The position numbers and the translations under genes were made by a program. Below, piece after piece: positions 9,527 to 19,492 of a stretch of 36,687 nt of DNA. Numbering within the stretch: position 1 is the first letter of the stretch; each line of letters starts with the position of its first letter. Below the pieces are notes generated by a model, which saw only the letters and a program-made list of their open reading frames with translations, was not told the origin of the DNA and made no database searches. Location of the stretch: the NCBI GenBank assembly GCA_021464525.1, contig JADRCO010000344.1:1-36687 (forward strand), read 5' to 3'. Source of the DNA: Rhizophagus sp. LPA8_4_AMF. Its lineage: Eukaryota > Glomeromycota > Glomeromycetes > Glomerales > Glomeraceae.

Positions 9527-11112
9527 ATGAATAAAATATGTGAAATTGTACTATCTCAAAAAGAAAATAATAAGATAAATGTCTGTGATTATTTAATAGT
9601 ACAAGATAAAATATGAAAAAGTACTTATTATTGGTACTGTGAAAAACGAAAACTAAAGGTCGAGCGACAACAACTTTTCTTGATGGCTTATATTATCTCA
9701 AAAGTTCTACTGAACATCATCACTCACCTCAAACTAATAAAGCAGAAGTTGCAAAATCTATTGTCCAAATCAAGCAGTAGGCTTGTACAATAAGAGACAA
9801 GCCTGTACAAATTATTCAAGATATTACAGTTAGAATGTCTCAAGAATATTATCCCTATATGCCATCTTCTAACTCTCTTCGTTTAAGGATTAAATGGGAT
9901 CTTTGCAATAGAAAGGTACGAAACTCAACAAAATTTTTAAATTTGTTTTATATGCTAATTATATTTTTTATACTAAAATAAGTGCAAATTTAACATTAAT
10001 TAAATTTTTATTTTTTTTTGAGTTTCGTACCTTTTTATTGCAAAGACTCCAAATGTGTTAGAAGATCAGAGATGCCCCACAACTACAAACTCTTGAAGAA
10101 ATTAATATTCCAGATTTTCTTCAGGTTACTTTAAATAGAGATTCATTTTTAGTGAAAGATTTTGTAGTTGAAGAAAATAGAATTTTGCTATTTACTATAT
10201 AAGCAAATATTCAGCACTTGTTTCAAGCTCTATTTTGGATGATAGACAGGACTTTTAAGATAGTTCTGGTAATATTTTGTCAGCTATATATGATCCATGC
10301 ATCTGTTGAAAGAGATAATTCAGAATTCTCCCACTTGTTTACTCATTAGTAACTAGTAAATCGGTAAAAATATATAGATGTTTATTTGAAAAACTACTTG
10401 ATTTTGCAATAGAAAATAGCATTGACTTACAACCTTCAGTAATCTTAACTGATTTTGAGCAAGCCTCAATCAATGTATCCTGTCTTGTTTTTCCTAGTAT
10501 TTACAATAAAGGATATTTCTTTCACTTAGGACAGTCTGGCTGGCGAAAAATTCAATTACGCAGACTTGCTACTAGATATGGAGATGATGAGCAGTTTAGT
10601 TTAATGCTATGTCACTTGTTTGCATTGGCATTTTTGCCATTTGATAAAATTCCAGAAGCATTCAATACATTAAAGCTTGAGATGCCTTCAGAAGCAGATG
10701 AAGTTGTTAAATGGTTTGAAGAGAACTATGTGCATGAAAAGATACGTCGACATCTTAGAAATGGTAACACTATTCATTCAGATCCTTTATTCCTGCCACA
10801 ATTGTGGTCAGTATATGATTCTATTGAAATAGAGTTCCACAAACTCAAAATATTGCAGAAGCCTGGCATAGGTGTTGGGATATTTTACTTGGTCAAAGCC
10901 ATATAGGTTTATACACTATGATTAAATAATTACAAAAAGAACAACAGAGTGTTGAATTGCAAATTGAATGTATTATTCGTGGTGAACAAAGACCACTAGC
11001 AAAAAAAGCCTTAATTGATAGAGAGAAAAGAATTATGATGATTTGCAATGACAAAGAAAATCATACATTGATAAACTTCCTACACAGGATCGCGTATAAT
11101 CTTTTATTGTAA
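9527..11112 (+). pseudogene. Decayed FLYWCH/MULE (Mutator-like) transposase
   Basis: The frame starts at an ATG at 9527 and ends at TAA 11110-11112, with frameshifts and stops between. An N-terminal FLYWCH-like zinc finger is partly deleted: YYWYCEKRK then GRATT, with the cysteine-bearing middle missing. The MULE catalytic core follows, with FWMIDRTFK (about 10230), TDFEQASI (about 10447), FFHLGQSGWRKIQ (about 10520-10560) and a long open stretch at 10604-10906 containing ALAFLPFDKIPEAF. A tail with IIRGEQRPLAKKALIDREKR precedes the stop. The Asp residues of the core are still present, but the frame is broken at 9776-9780, near 10200, near 10350 and near 10905. A 154-bp inverted-repeat element at 9897-10050 interrupts it. 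Confidence 0.8.
9897..10050. mobile_element. 154-bp inverted-repeat element inside the MULE relic
   Basis: The ends are GGATCTTTGCAATAGAAAGG and an inverted copy finishing CCTTTTTATTGCAAAGACTCC with one extra base; matching continues through GTACGAAACTCA on the inside. AAATG precedes the element (9892-9896) and follows it (10051-10055). Removing the element and one AAATG joins RIK to CVRRSEMP in the transposase frame, which supports these borders. A 5-bp duplication does not identify a superfamily by itself. Confidence 0.7.
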
Positions 11113-11489
11113 TTTCTAATTAATGATTTAGATTTAGTTGTTAGTTATTTTATATTGCTTTTAATATTGCAAGTTAATTTTATCTATATCAATAAAGTTG
11201 AATAGAAATGTTTTTATAAAATTCTTTTTTAATATTTTGCAAATTTTAAGTGATTGAAATAATTAATATTTTGTGAAAGTGACACAAAATTAAATAATTA
11301 AAAGTAAAATTTAACTATGCACTGAATAAAAATAATGAATTTAAATATTAATTATTTGTTTTTGTAAAATATTGTGTCAGAATTTTTGGAGTGTCAGGAT
11401 TTTGTAAATGTTGGGATTTTCAATTTCAGAATTTTGATAGTTGGGATTATATAGTGTCAGGATTATGACATTTAGGATTTAGGATAGGA
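11113..11489. other. Spacer between two transposase relics with repeated GGATT words
   Basis: No gene. Between 11378 and 11495 the words GTGTCAGGATT, TTGGGATT and TTTAGGATT recur about seven times. This could be the terminal region of one of the neighbouring transposons, but no matching inverted partner was found. Confidence 0.35.
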
Positions 11490-11866
11490 TCCAATATATT
11501 TAATAAGATTGGGGATAAAATAATAAAGCTTTTCAATAAATATAGCAACTTGGAAATTTCATCATTGCTAAGTTTAATGAAAAGTGGCAGGAATTACTTA
11601 AATTAAATAAATTCACCTTTATTAGATTTTAAAAAAAAAGTTATTATAACTTATAATAAAATTGATTTTATCTTATATTATTGACTGATTTTTTGTGCTA
11701 TTCAGATCCTTCTACAATATTCAGAGGTAGCTGATAGATTTGTTCATAAAGAAATACTAAAAAAAAATAACAGTAGAAGAATATTTGAAGAACAGTTTAA
11801 ATGTGACTGGTGGTTAGAAACAGAAAAAACTCTTTCACCTCTAATCATCTATTATCCATCATTCTA

Positions 11867-12232
11867 CTTTACAGAAACTTTAAGTTTTCAAACGATATCA
11901 TTTTGATATCATTTCAATATCATATCGATATTGAATCGATATTAAATCGATATTAAAATGATATCAAAATGATAATTGAAATGATATAGAATCGATATCG
12001 TTAAGTTCATCTTAACGGCATTATTTTGATATCATTTTAATTATCACTTCGATATCATTTCGATATCAATTTAATATCGATATGATATCAAAATGATAAT
12101 ACTTTATTTCGATATCATATTGATATCATATCGATATTGGATCGATATTGAAATGATATTGAAACAATGCCATTAAGATAAACTTAACAATATCAATTCT
12201 ATATCGATTAAAAATATTAAGTTTCTGTAAAG
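11867..12232. mobile_element. 366-bp element built of GATATC palindromes
   Basis: Ends CTTTACAGAAACTT and AAGTTTCTGTAAAG are inverted copies, each flanked by TA (11865-11866 and 12233-12234). The interior carries about twenty RATATY words, mostly GATATC and GATATT, spaced roughly 9-13 bases apart in both halves. Two related hairpins, GTTAAG-loop-CTTAAC type, lie near 12000-12016 and 12165-12190. There is no coding sequence. Removing the element and one TA restores ATT CTA TAT TCT (ILYS) in the Plavaka-like frame, which confirms both borders. The TA duplication suggests mobilisation by a Tc1/mariner-type enzyme. Confidence 0.8.
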
Positions 12233-12543
12233 TATATTCTAGTGTGATAACTTTTGATGGATTTGGAAAAACTTTAGGCCATCCAGTATTTTTAACACTT
12301 GAAAACCTTTTAAATCAGCATTAAAACTTACTAAAAGTTAAAATTTTTAGGATTCTTACTTAAGGTACAGGATTCAGGAATCAAAATTACCAAAATTTTT
12401 AGAATTTTACAACATAAAGTATTCTATAAGTGTTTCAGTATTATGCTTCAACTTCTACTAAAAAAATCTGATACGTTATATTTTGAAGTCAAAAAACAGC
12501 TAATGCAATTTGCTATGCATATATCTCTTTTTCTTTCAGATAT

Positions 12544-12697
12544 GGGGTAAGTGCTGAGAAAAGGGACCAAATTGACAAAATTTTTTTTTTAAAATAACAA
12601 ATATTCTGAATCAAATGATCAAATCTACATCTATTTTACTTAAGAACTTTTTTTTGAGAAAAATTTCAATTTGGTCCCTTTTTCCAGCACTCACCCC
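12544..12697. mobile_element. 154-bp MITE with GGGGTAAGTGCTG ends and ATAT duplication
   Basis: The ends GGGGTAAGTGCTGAGAAAAG and the inverted partner finishing CTTTTTCCAGCACTCACCCC match over about 30 bases, including GGGACCAAATTGA. ATAT lies on both sides (12540-12543 and 12698-12701). Excision of the element and one ATAT gives GAT ATG CTT AAA, a continuous DMLK in the transposase relic. A degraded relative is seen at 36408-36478. If the outer AT belongs to the ends, the duplication would be only AT. Confidence 0.75.
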
Positions 12698-14505
12698 ATA
12701 TGCTTAAAGCTGGTAAAATAATGGTAACATATAAATTAACTTGATGCAAAAGGCCATATCATACTTGTATAATCTCGCAGAATAACCTTAATAATATGAA
12801 CGTTATGTTAGAGAATATACCTTCTAGAATCCATAAAAACATGCAGGAAATTATATATGAAGATCGAGAATAGGAATTTTCTGTGTATTTTGTCAAAAAT
12901 ACTTTCTGTAAATTTCTATAAATATCACTTTTTAATAAAATATTTACAAATTTTAAATTAATTAAACTAAAATTTGATTGATAAAATTCACAGAAATTTA
13001 AATATTTACAAAGCTTGCCAGATCGTATACACCATATTGAGCTCAGTCTTTTCAAGTATCAATTAAATTTTACATAAGATATTCTGAAAGAAATCAGAGG
13101 AATAGAATTGCTAAAGATTTTTAATGATCATCTTTATCAAATTCTTCGCTTCTCTCATTTCAAACTGCTAAGTAAACTGGGTAATTTAAAAATAGCCATT
13201 ACATCAAATTATCATCATTTAGTATCATTTAATAAAAGTTACCCTTTTTGCTCTGGATGATATCTTTGATGGATGGAATGGAATAACTTGAAATGAATTT
13301 TGTGATCTTTATTAAAAGTTCAGTAATATGTATTTAATGAACCAAAAAGAATCATATATAGAAAATGATGTAAAAAATTTTGAAGTAATTATATTAACAA
13401 TTAGTTAAATATTATTAGGAAAACTTAAATATTAACAAACTTTGCTGATAGGAATTAATTATTGATTGGACTACCAACTTTAAGAGAATATTCTCTCCAT
13501 TATCGTTGATGGTATACAATTTTCTAAACTACACAGCTGGAGGTATCATACAGGTAACCAGATCTTTAACCATTACTGAAAGTCACAAATTATGATTTTG
13601 CAATTAATTTTAACTTTTGTATCTTATTATAATTCTTGCCATTCGCAAGTATAGAGCGTTGAATAGTTTATCGACTAAAATCTATAAAACTTCTCACAAA
13701 TATTATATAAAAAATTTGTATCGATTATTAAATAGAATAAAAGTGATACAGTTAGTAAATACAGTTAGTTAGTAAAATCTAATGGATTTTAAAATTAATA
13801 TATAATAAAAATAAATTACTAATATAAATCTTTACAGATAAAACACAAAGAATTGACTTTAATGAACAGAAAAGTTATTCATTGTAAAACTGAAGGATTC
13901 AGAAATATTTTCTGAAAGAATTCTCTAGATTTTATCAATTTGAAGATAAAGTTCTAAAAGAAATCTGAAAACCTACTACATCAAAATTTTGTTAAAGGGT
14001 TATCAAATATAATTTCAGCACTAGATATTTTTTTGAACATATTTTTGCAGAATTCTGAAAATAATGATTTTTATATTAAAGTTTATGATGCTGTTCACTT
14101 AGAAAATGGAGAGATTTTAAGAATTACAGAAAAGTTCTAAGGTAAAGAATGGTTCAGTAATATAATAGTGACTTTTGCAAAAGATCAAGAACAATTCTAC
14201 TTGAATGATAGTGCTTAGTACAAAAAAGTAAGTAAATTTTAATTAATATTAAAGTATGATTTTTTTTACCTTAACATCTTTAACAGACAGATATTTTTAA
14301 AGGTATTGTTGTAATTTAAATTCTTTTTGAGGCTATTCAAAAAGCTGTATGAATTCACTCTTATTCGCTGATATGATATTAGCAATATTGAACCAGAACT
14401 TTACGGCTGTCTGCAACAGTTAGTTTAATCAGTCAGAAAGTTCATATTATACCAAGATTTGCTAAAAAAGATCAATTTTTATTGAATAAATATATATTTG
14501 AATAA

Positions 14506-15300
14506 AAGATACTTCAAAAAATTTAATATACTCTTTATTAAATAAATATATATTATAAAAAAAAAGATATTAAAGACTGATAAGGTTATTATTGAACCAT
14601 AATTTTCTATAAAAACTTTAGTCTAATATATGAAAAGAAAAAAAACTTTTAAAAAAGGAAAAAAAATTTAAAGTTTAGTGTGGTTAAATAAACTTCAATA
14701 AACTTTAAATAAACTTTGATTTTCTGCAGATTTCTGCAGATTTTTTTCAGTTTGCACCTGCAAATTGCCACCATTTTTTGAGATTGCTGGTTTTTATTTG
14801 AAAATTAAAAGTTTTACAATTCTGAAGATTACTGCAAATTTCATATTTAAAAAATACAATAATCTATATTATTGCAAATTGCCGCAGATTTTATATTAAA
14901 GAATTATGGCAACTTGCATTTTTACAGATTTATATGAAAATTTTAAAAAAATAATGGTAGTAATTTGCATTTACAGATCACCACCAATCTTCATTAAAAA
15001 AAATGTGCAGAAATTATAAAATTACAGACTCACGCAAATCTGCATTCCAAAAAATTTCCTAATGTCTTTTACTATTATATATGGTAAATTCAGAAATATC
15101 AGAAGAAATGATTATACTAATTCTTGTAGATTGACTTTATTCTGAAGATTCATATAATAAAAGAGACTCCATACCTTCCAAGCTAACCAAATCACTAAGA
15201 TAAAAGAATTCACTTAAGAAAATTTTATAGCAAAAGAAAAAATAAAACAAATAAGAAACAAAACAAAAAAACAAAAAATAAAAGAAAAAATCTATATATT
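14506..15300. repeat. Intergenic DNA with a degenerate CTGCAAATT-type repeat
   Basis: Between about 14720 and 15055 words such as TTTCTGCAGATT, TGCAAATTGCCRC, GGCAACTTGCAT and ACAGATTTA recur many times on either strand with irregular spacing, suggesting a decayed satellite or a self-complementary element. No gene is visible in the flanks (14506-14720 and 15055-15300). Confidence 0.4.
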
Positions 15301-15309
15301 AAAAAAAAT

Positions 15310-16100
15310 AAAATGATCCAGATTGTATACCATATCAATATTTATAGTTTTATCTCTGTCCTTAATTCCTCTTGACGTGAAAAAGTTATCAAATATAAGT
15401 CACCAATCAAATAACCAGAAGAATATATTAAAGATGCCTAATATAGTATTCTTTATGCCAGGTAATAAGTTTGGCGAATGAAAGAAGAGATCAAATGTTG
15501 CATTATAATCTAAAAATAGTGTTAAAGGTAGCATGTGATTAGGCACATCCAAATTTATTTTGATTCTATTTGGAAACGCATTAAGAAAAATTTTGGAGGA
15601 TCTGCTTATTATAAACTTTATAGTAGTACCACCTTTCTGTTTTGGGATCATCTTTATTTGGGTTGTTTGTCATCAAAAAATAGAGAGAGTCCAAATTTGA
15701 CGATGAGAAAAAAAGAAAGAAAGGATTTTAGGAAATTCAATTAAGTAGAGATAGTTAAAATATCATTAAATTTTCTTAGATATTTCAGATTTATAATATA
15801 GTAGACAGGTTGCAAGAGAAGCTAATTACTTTTGAAGATATTTATAATATATCTGTCTACTGGTATAGTCTGAAGTGTTGCAAGAAAGCATAAAAAGTCT
15901 TCATTATCCAAAATTTTGTTAAGTCTTTCTATAGCATTCTTTAGTGTTGTCAGTATTAAAAATTTATTCTAATAGTTATTATTATTTCGCTTAAATCTTG
16001 ATAATATGGTTTGGTAGGTCTCTACTCAGCTCAAAGACTTTTTTTTCAAGTCGTTAAATTTTGTGAACGTTTCCAAAAGTTGAAGTTGGCTGTTAAAATT
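15310..16100 (-). pseudogene. Decayed unrecognised protein-coding relic
   Basis: The minus strand shows protein-like stretches separated by stops and at least one frameshift. The best part, at about 15810-15960, reads AIERLNKILDNEDFLCFL followed by LQTIPVDRYIINIFK. Downstream segments FLKSFLSFFLIVKFGLSLFF and DDKQPK follow, and then the open frame 15400-15651, which contains NMLPLTLFL-like hydrophobic sequence. The balanced amino-acid composition is unlike random AT-rich DNA. I do not recognise the family. Because it lies next to transposon relics, it may be another repeated gene. Confidence 0.35.
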
Positions 16101-16922
16101 ATGCTAACAGAAAAAATAAAAATAAAACAAATGAAACAAAATATGTATTATAAAGGCTTAAAGTGTATTATTTAAAGAAAATAAACAAAAAAATAAAATT
16201 TTTGTGCAAAAAAATAATAGTAAAAAAATGGTCATGAACACAATCAAAAAGAATTCTTTTGTTATATAGAAAATTAATTAATAGTAATAATAAAATATAA
16301 AATAGATAAATTTTATATTAAAAAGGATATAACTTTACAAATAAATTTAAAGTTAGTTGAGTAAAAATGTAAGATTTAATTCTTTTTTTGTTATCTATTT
16401 TGTTAATTTTTTATTATAACTTTTTATATTCTCTTTTTTGGCATAATTTTTCCCCTCTTTTTTATATATTCTATAAATAAGTTATATTTTAATGTATTGC
16501 TATTTATAGTCTGTTTATAATAAAATTGATGCTAAAAAATTTTTATAAAATATATGCTGCTTAATATATATAATAATAATGAATATATGCTATAAATTAA
16601 TAATATGAATAATATTCTAATATTATTATAATTAAAAATTAAAATTTACTTTTTATACAATAATTTATTCTAAATGATTCCATTTTTTAAATAATTAATA
16701 TATTATTTAATATTGATATTGTTATTTTACTAAATAATAAAGCCCAAATATTATTAATTGCAGTTAAATTTTTTTATTTTTTAAATCAAATGTCCCTTCT
16801 AAAAAAAAGAGAAAAAAACTAAAATAATTTTACATTATTTGATTTTATACCCATCTTTTAACATACTTTAAAATATGATATCTTTTGAAAGAAATAATTC
16901 TTACCTTTTGAATAAGAATCAT
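16101..16922. other. AT-rich intergenic DNA downstream of the minus-strand DUF7918-like gene
   Basis: Only simple AT-rich sequence and short A or T runs are seen. It should contain the 3' end of the minus-strand gene that stops at 16923, but no single polyadenylation signal stands out. Confidence 0.4.
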
Positions 16923-18002
16923 TCAGCACAGTTTTTTCAAAATATTGTTATTACATTCTTTTTCATTAAGAATATCTTTACTAATTTCTTCATAATTTCT
17001 TTTCAATTGTTTAACATTATCATTACTTTTAACTTGAACGATTTCTTGAGATTCCTTTGTATTTTCATTATTATTAGTAATATCTTTTTTTTCTTGATCA
17101 AAATTTAAAATTGGGAAAGACAATCTCTTATTTGCAAACCAATCTACAGAACGATAATGAAGGTGCAATACTGCTATAGGTTTTTGATTGACAATTTTTG
17201 TTACAGTAGCAGGTTGAATTTTTGCATGCATAGCATCAAATCCGGTTGTATATCCAATCTCTATATTTTTGATATCAGTCGTCTCTGCAATCTTTACTTG
17301 TTTTATCTCAAATTTTGTTTCACTTTGCAATGCATTTTGATCAACAATAATCCCTTTGAAAAAACAAACTGTTATGGAACCAGGTTTCCCATACGTATTT
17401 TTTTTTTGTTGTTGAATTGAAGTTTTTTTAATAGGAAAAGGAACTTTGAAATTATTATTATTAGATATATCATCGATTTTGTCAAAATAAGAGAATTTAA
17501 AGAAATAAACTTTGGTTCTTTCATTATTACAAAAGAATGATCTTGTTCTTGAACCTGATTGTTGGTGAAGGTGTTGTACTTGATCAGACTGTCCATCTAT
17601 AAATATACGAGAGATTATAATATTAGATGGTTTTGCTTGCTTAGCTTCAAATTTAACTGTGTAACGTTCTCCTGGCGTTATAACTGGAACATATGTAGTG
17701 AAATCACTGAAAAAATTGGAACAAATTTCGTCAATTCAATTCACTCTTATTATAATTTAATAATTAATTAAAAAAAACCAATGAAACATTTTTACCTGTG
17801 TTTTTTCGTTTGTGTTAAAGAATCCGTAACATAAGAAATACTAGTATTCTTTAACTATTTATTTAAGAGAAAATAAATAATTTTCTTTAAAAGAAAAAAT
17901 TATTATTAATTAACTTACATTAGATTCATTAATTGGGAGATTATATTCTGGTAAAGGTTGTTCATTTACCAAAATTTCAAGATTAAATCCTTGTAAATGC
18001 AT
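16923..18002 (-). CDS. DUF7918-like fungal protein, three exons
   Basis: Spliced model: exon 1 18002-17919 (84 nt), exon 2 17854-17796 (59 nt), exon 3 17706-16923 (784 nt); total 927 nt, 308 aa. All introns are GT-AG and the frame is continuous across both joins. Exon 1 encodes a start like that of the plus-strand paralogue (MHLQGFNLEILVNEQPLPEY), and its length is identical. The middle contains an IDGQ strand, then GSITVCFFKGII, then FDAMHAKIQ and AVLHLHYRSVDWF, the signature region shared with the paralogue. The tail from about residue 250 is rich in Asn, Lys and Glu and lacks the acidic SUMO-motif tail of the partner. The fold matches the DUF7918 pattern as I remember it; function is unknown. 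An open stretch in exon 3 would start internally, but the spliced N-terminus is strongly supported by paralogy. Confidence 0.8.
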
Positions 18003-19492
18003 ACTTTTTTTCTTTTGATTTTATTATGAAAAATTATAAATAAATTATTGAGGAAAAAATAAATTTTTTTTTAATAAAAAAAAAAAATTTGAAGATTTAA
18101 GATTATTTTTTTTTCTATTATAAACGGAAATATTACTTACTATATTTTACTACCAAAATTATTAAAATTATTACAATTTACACAAAAATTTTAAAAGATA
18201 TTAAAAAATTTTTTTTGGAAGATCCAAAAATATCAAACGAAAAAGAGCTTGTAATACGTAATCATTACTTTATAGATTACGAAATCAGGTTTTAAGTGGC
18301 TTAGATAAAATGAATTTCATTGATTGGCTGGACAAATGTATTAAATGTGTTTCCGAAGAATTTTTTTGTTGTACACCATACGAAATTTTCAAAATAAAAG
18401 CTTAATTATTTAATTTTTTTTTTTATTTTTAGAATTTTTCTTATTATTTAAATACTCATCCCCTAACCCTAACCTAACATACCCTAAACCCCTAACGTGT
18501 GACACATTATGAATGACAAATAGAATCTTATTCGTGCGAAGTTGTTGGGTGTGATACATGGGCTTTCAAACACTTACGTAAATCAAACTCGTAAATTATT
18601 TACTCTATAAAATAAATAATCCAAAGTTAATATGAAAGAAATCGAAAAATACATAAAGAATTCGTTATTTTAACGATGGGTCAGATCTGATTTAACAATT
18701 CATCGTAAATCTTTCACTCATTAGTGCAGAATTTCCGTGATATATTTTTTTTTCCATCATCCCCAAATTAATCATTGAACGTTGAATAAAAGTTTTTATG
18801 TCCTTTTTACCTTTTATATTTCATAAAGTTATAGCTTTGCCGAATTTTATTTTAAAAATTTTAAGGCTTGTAAAATAAAAGAGAAAGGGCTTTTTCATAG
18901 ATAATGTAATTATCAATTTCTTACAGAAAAAATTATATTAGAAAAAAAAAAATATATTTTGGAGCAAAGAATTTTTTTATTCATTTTTATTTCCATATTT
19001 TGTCTATACCGTCTTTTAAAATGGATATATTAATTAACAACCAATCAAAGCTCGTTATTTTGCTGCGGCATAAAGCTTTAATTTTGTTTCAAAAGATTTG
19101 TGAGACCTGTACTTTCATCATGATTTCAAATGAAATTCCAAAATCAGTAAAAGAGCTAATAGATTATAATGTGGCACATGACCATCTTAAAACTTGCATC
19201 AATATAAAGGTGCTAGTTCCAGTTCCGACAACTAAAATTTTTATTCCTACTAAACTAATATATTTGTTTCGGAATTTATTAAAAGGTAGATATATTTGAT
19301 TCTCCGCATTACGGACTCATTACGGACTATAATATATTTAGTTTAAACCTGGCACGTGATTGATTACACATAAACTATAAAACAAATGTGAAATTATTTT
19401 TTCGCTTACTTTCTTAAAAATTTCTTTCCTATTATTATCAAAAAAAAAGATTCAAAATTCACTTTTTCAGTTTTATTGGAAAATCATTAATT
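18003..19492. promoter_or_regulatory. Shared divergent intergenic region with a telomere-like block
   Basis: This region separates the two divergent DUF7918-like genes and probably holds both promoters. At 18460-18496 lies an imperfect CCCTAA array (CCCTAACCCTAACCTAAC, then CCCTAAACCCCTAAC). A CCAAT-box core in reverse (ATTGG at 18323-18327, context TGATTGGCT) lies nearby. Long A and T runs flank the genes. An open frame at about 19020-19299 on the plus strand is discussed separately and not accepted. The telomere-like block could be a relic of a chromosome end or a telobox-type regulator site. Confidence 0.5.

Larger units (their letters stand above)
11490..14505 (+). pseudogene. Decayed Plavaka-like transposase
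   Basis: The plus-strand fragments follow the order of the fungal Plavaka/KDZ-type transposases: DKIIKLFNKYSNLE (about 11515), FEEQFKCDWWLETEKTL (about 11790), LLSIIL then YSSVITFDGFGKTLGHPVF (split by an insertion at 11867), FLLKVQDSGIKITKIFRIL (about 12350), KQLMQFAMHISLFLSDM (about 12500, split by an insertion at 12544), MLKAGKIMVTYK, then a CKRPYHTC segment, LPDRIHHIELSLFKYQLNFT (about 13020), LALDDIFDGWNGIT-like sequence (about 13250), IIDWTTNFKRIFSP (about 13460), KLHSWRYHTG followed by a GT donor (about 13530), and a C-terminus IPRFAKKDQFLLNKYIFE ending at TAA 14503-14505. Numerous stops and frameshifts show that it is inactive. The superfamily name is from memory of similar proteins. 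Confidence 0.65.

Noticed and set aside
12759..13055. Minus-strand 98-aa frame inside the Plavaka-like relic
   Set aside because: The plus strand here carries recognisable transposase segments (CKRPYHTC, LPDRIHHIELSLF), so this is an antisense shadow.
17157..17771. Plus-strand frames overlapping the minus-strand DUF7918-like gene, and a minus-strand frame at 17372-17596
   Set aside because: The spliced minus-strand model explains this stretch with homology to the paralogue; these are shadows in other frames.
19000..19299. Plus-strand 99-codon frame upstream of the DUF7918-like gene
   Set aside because: It starts at a non-ATG codon, has no recognised motif, and lies in the expected promoter/leader region; an internal ATG at 19021 gives 92 residues but no further support.
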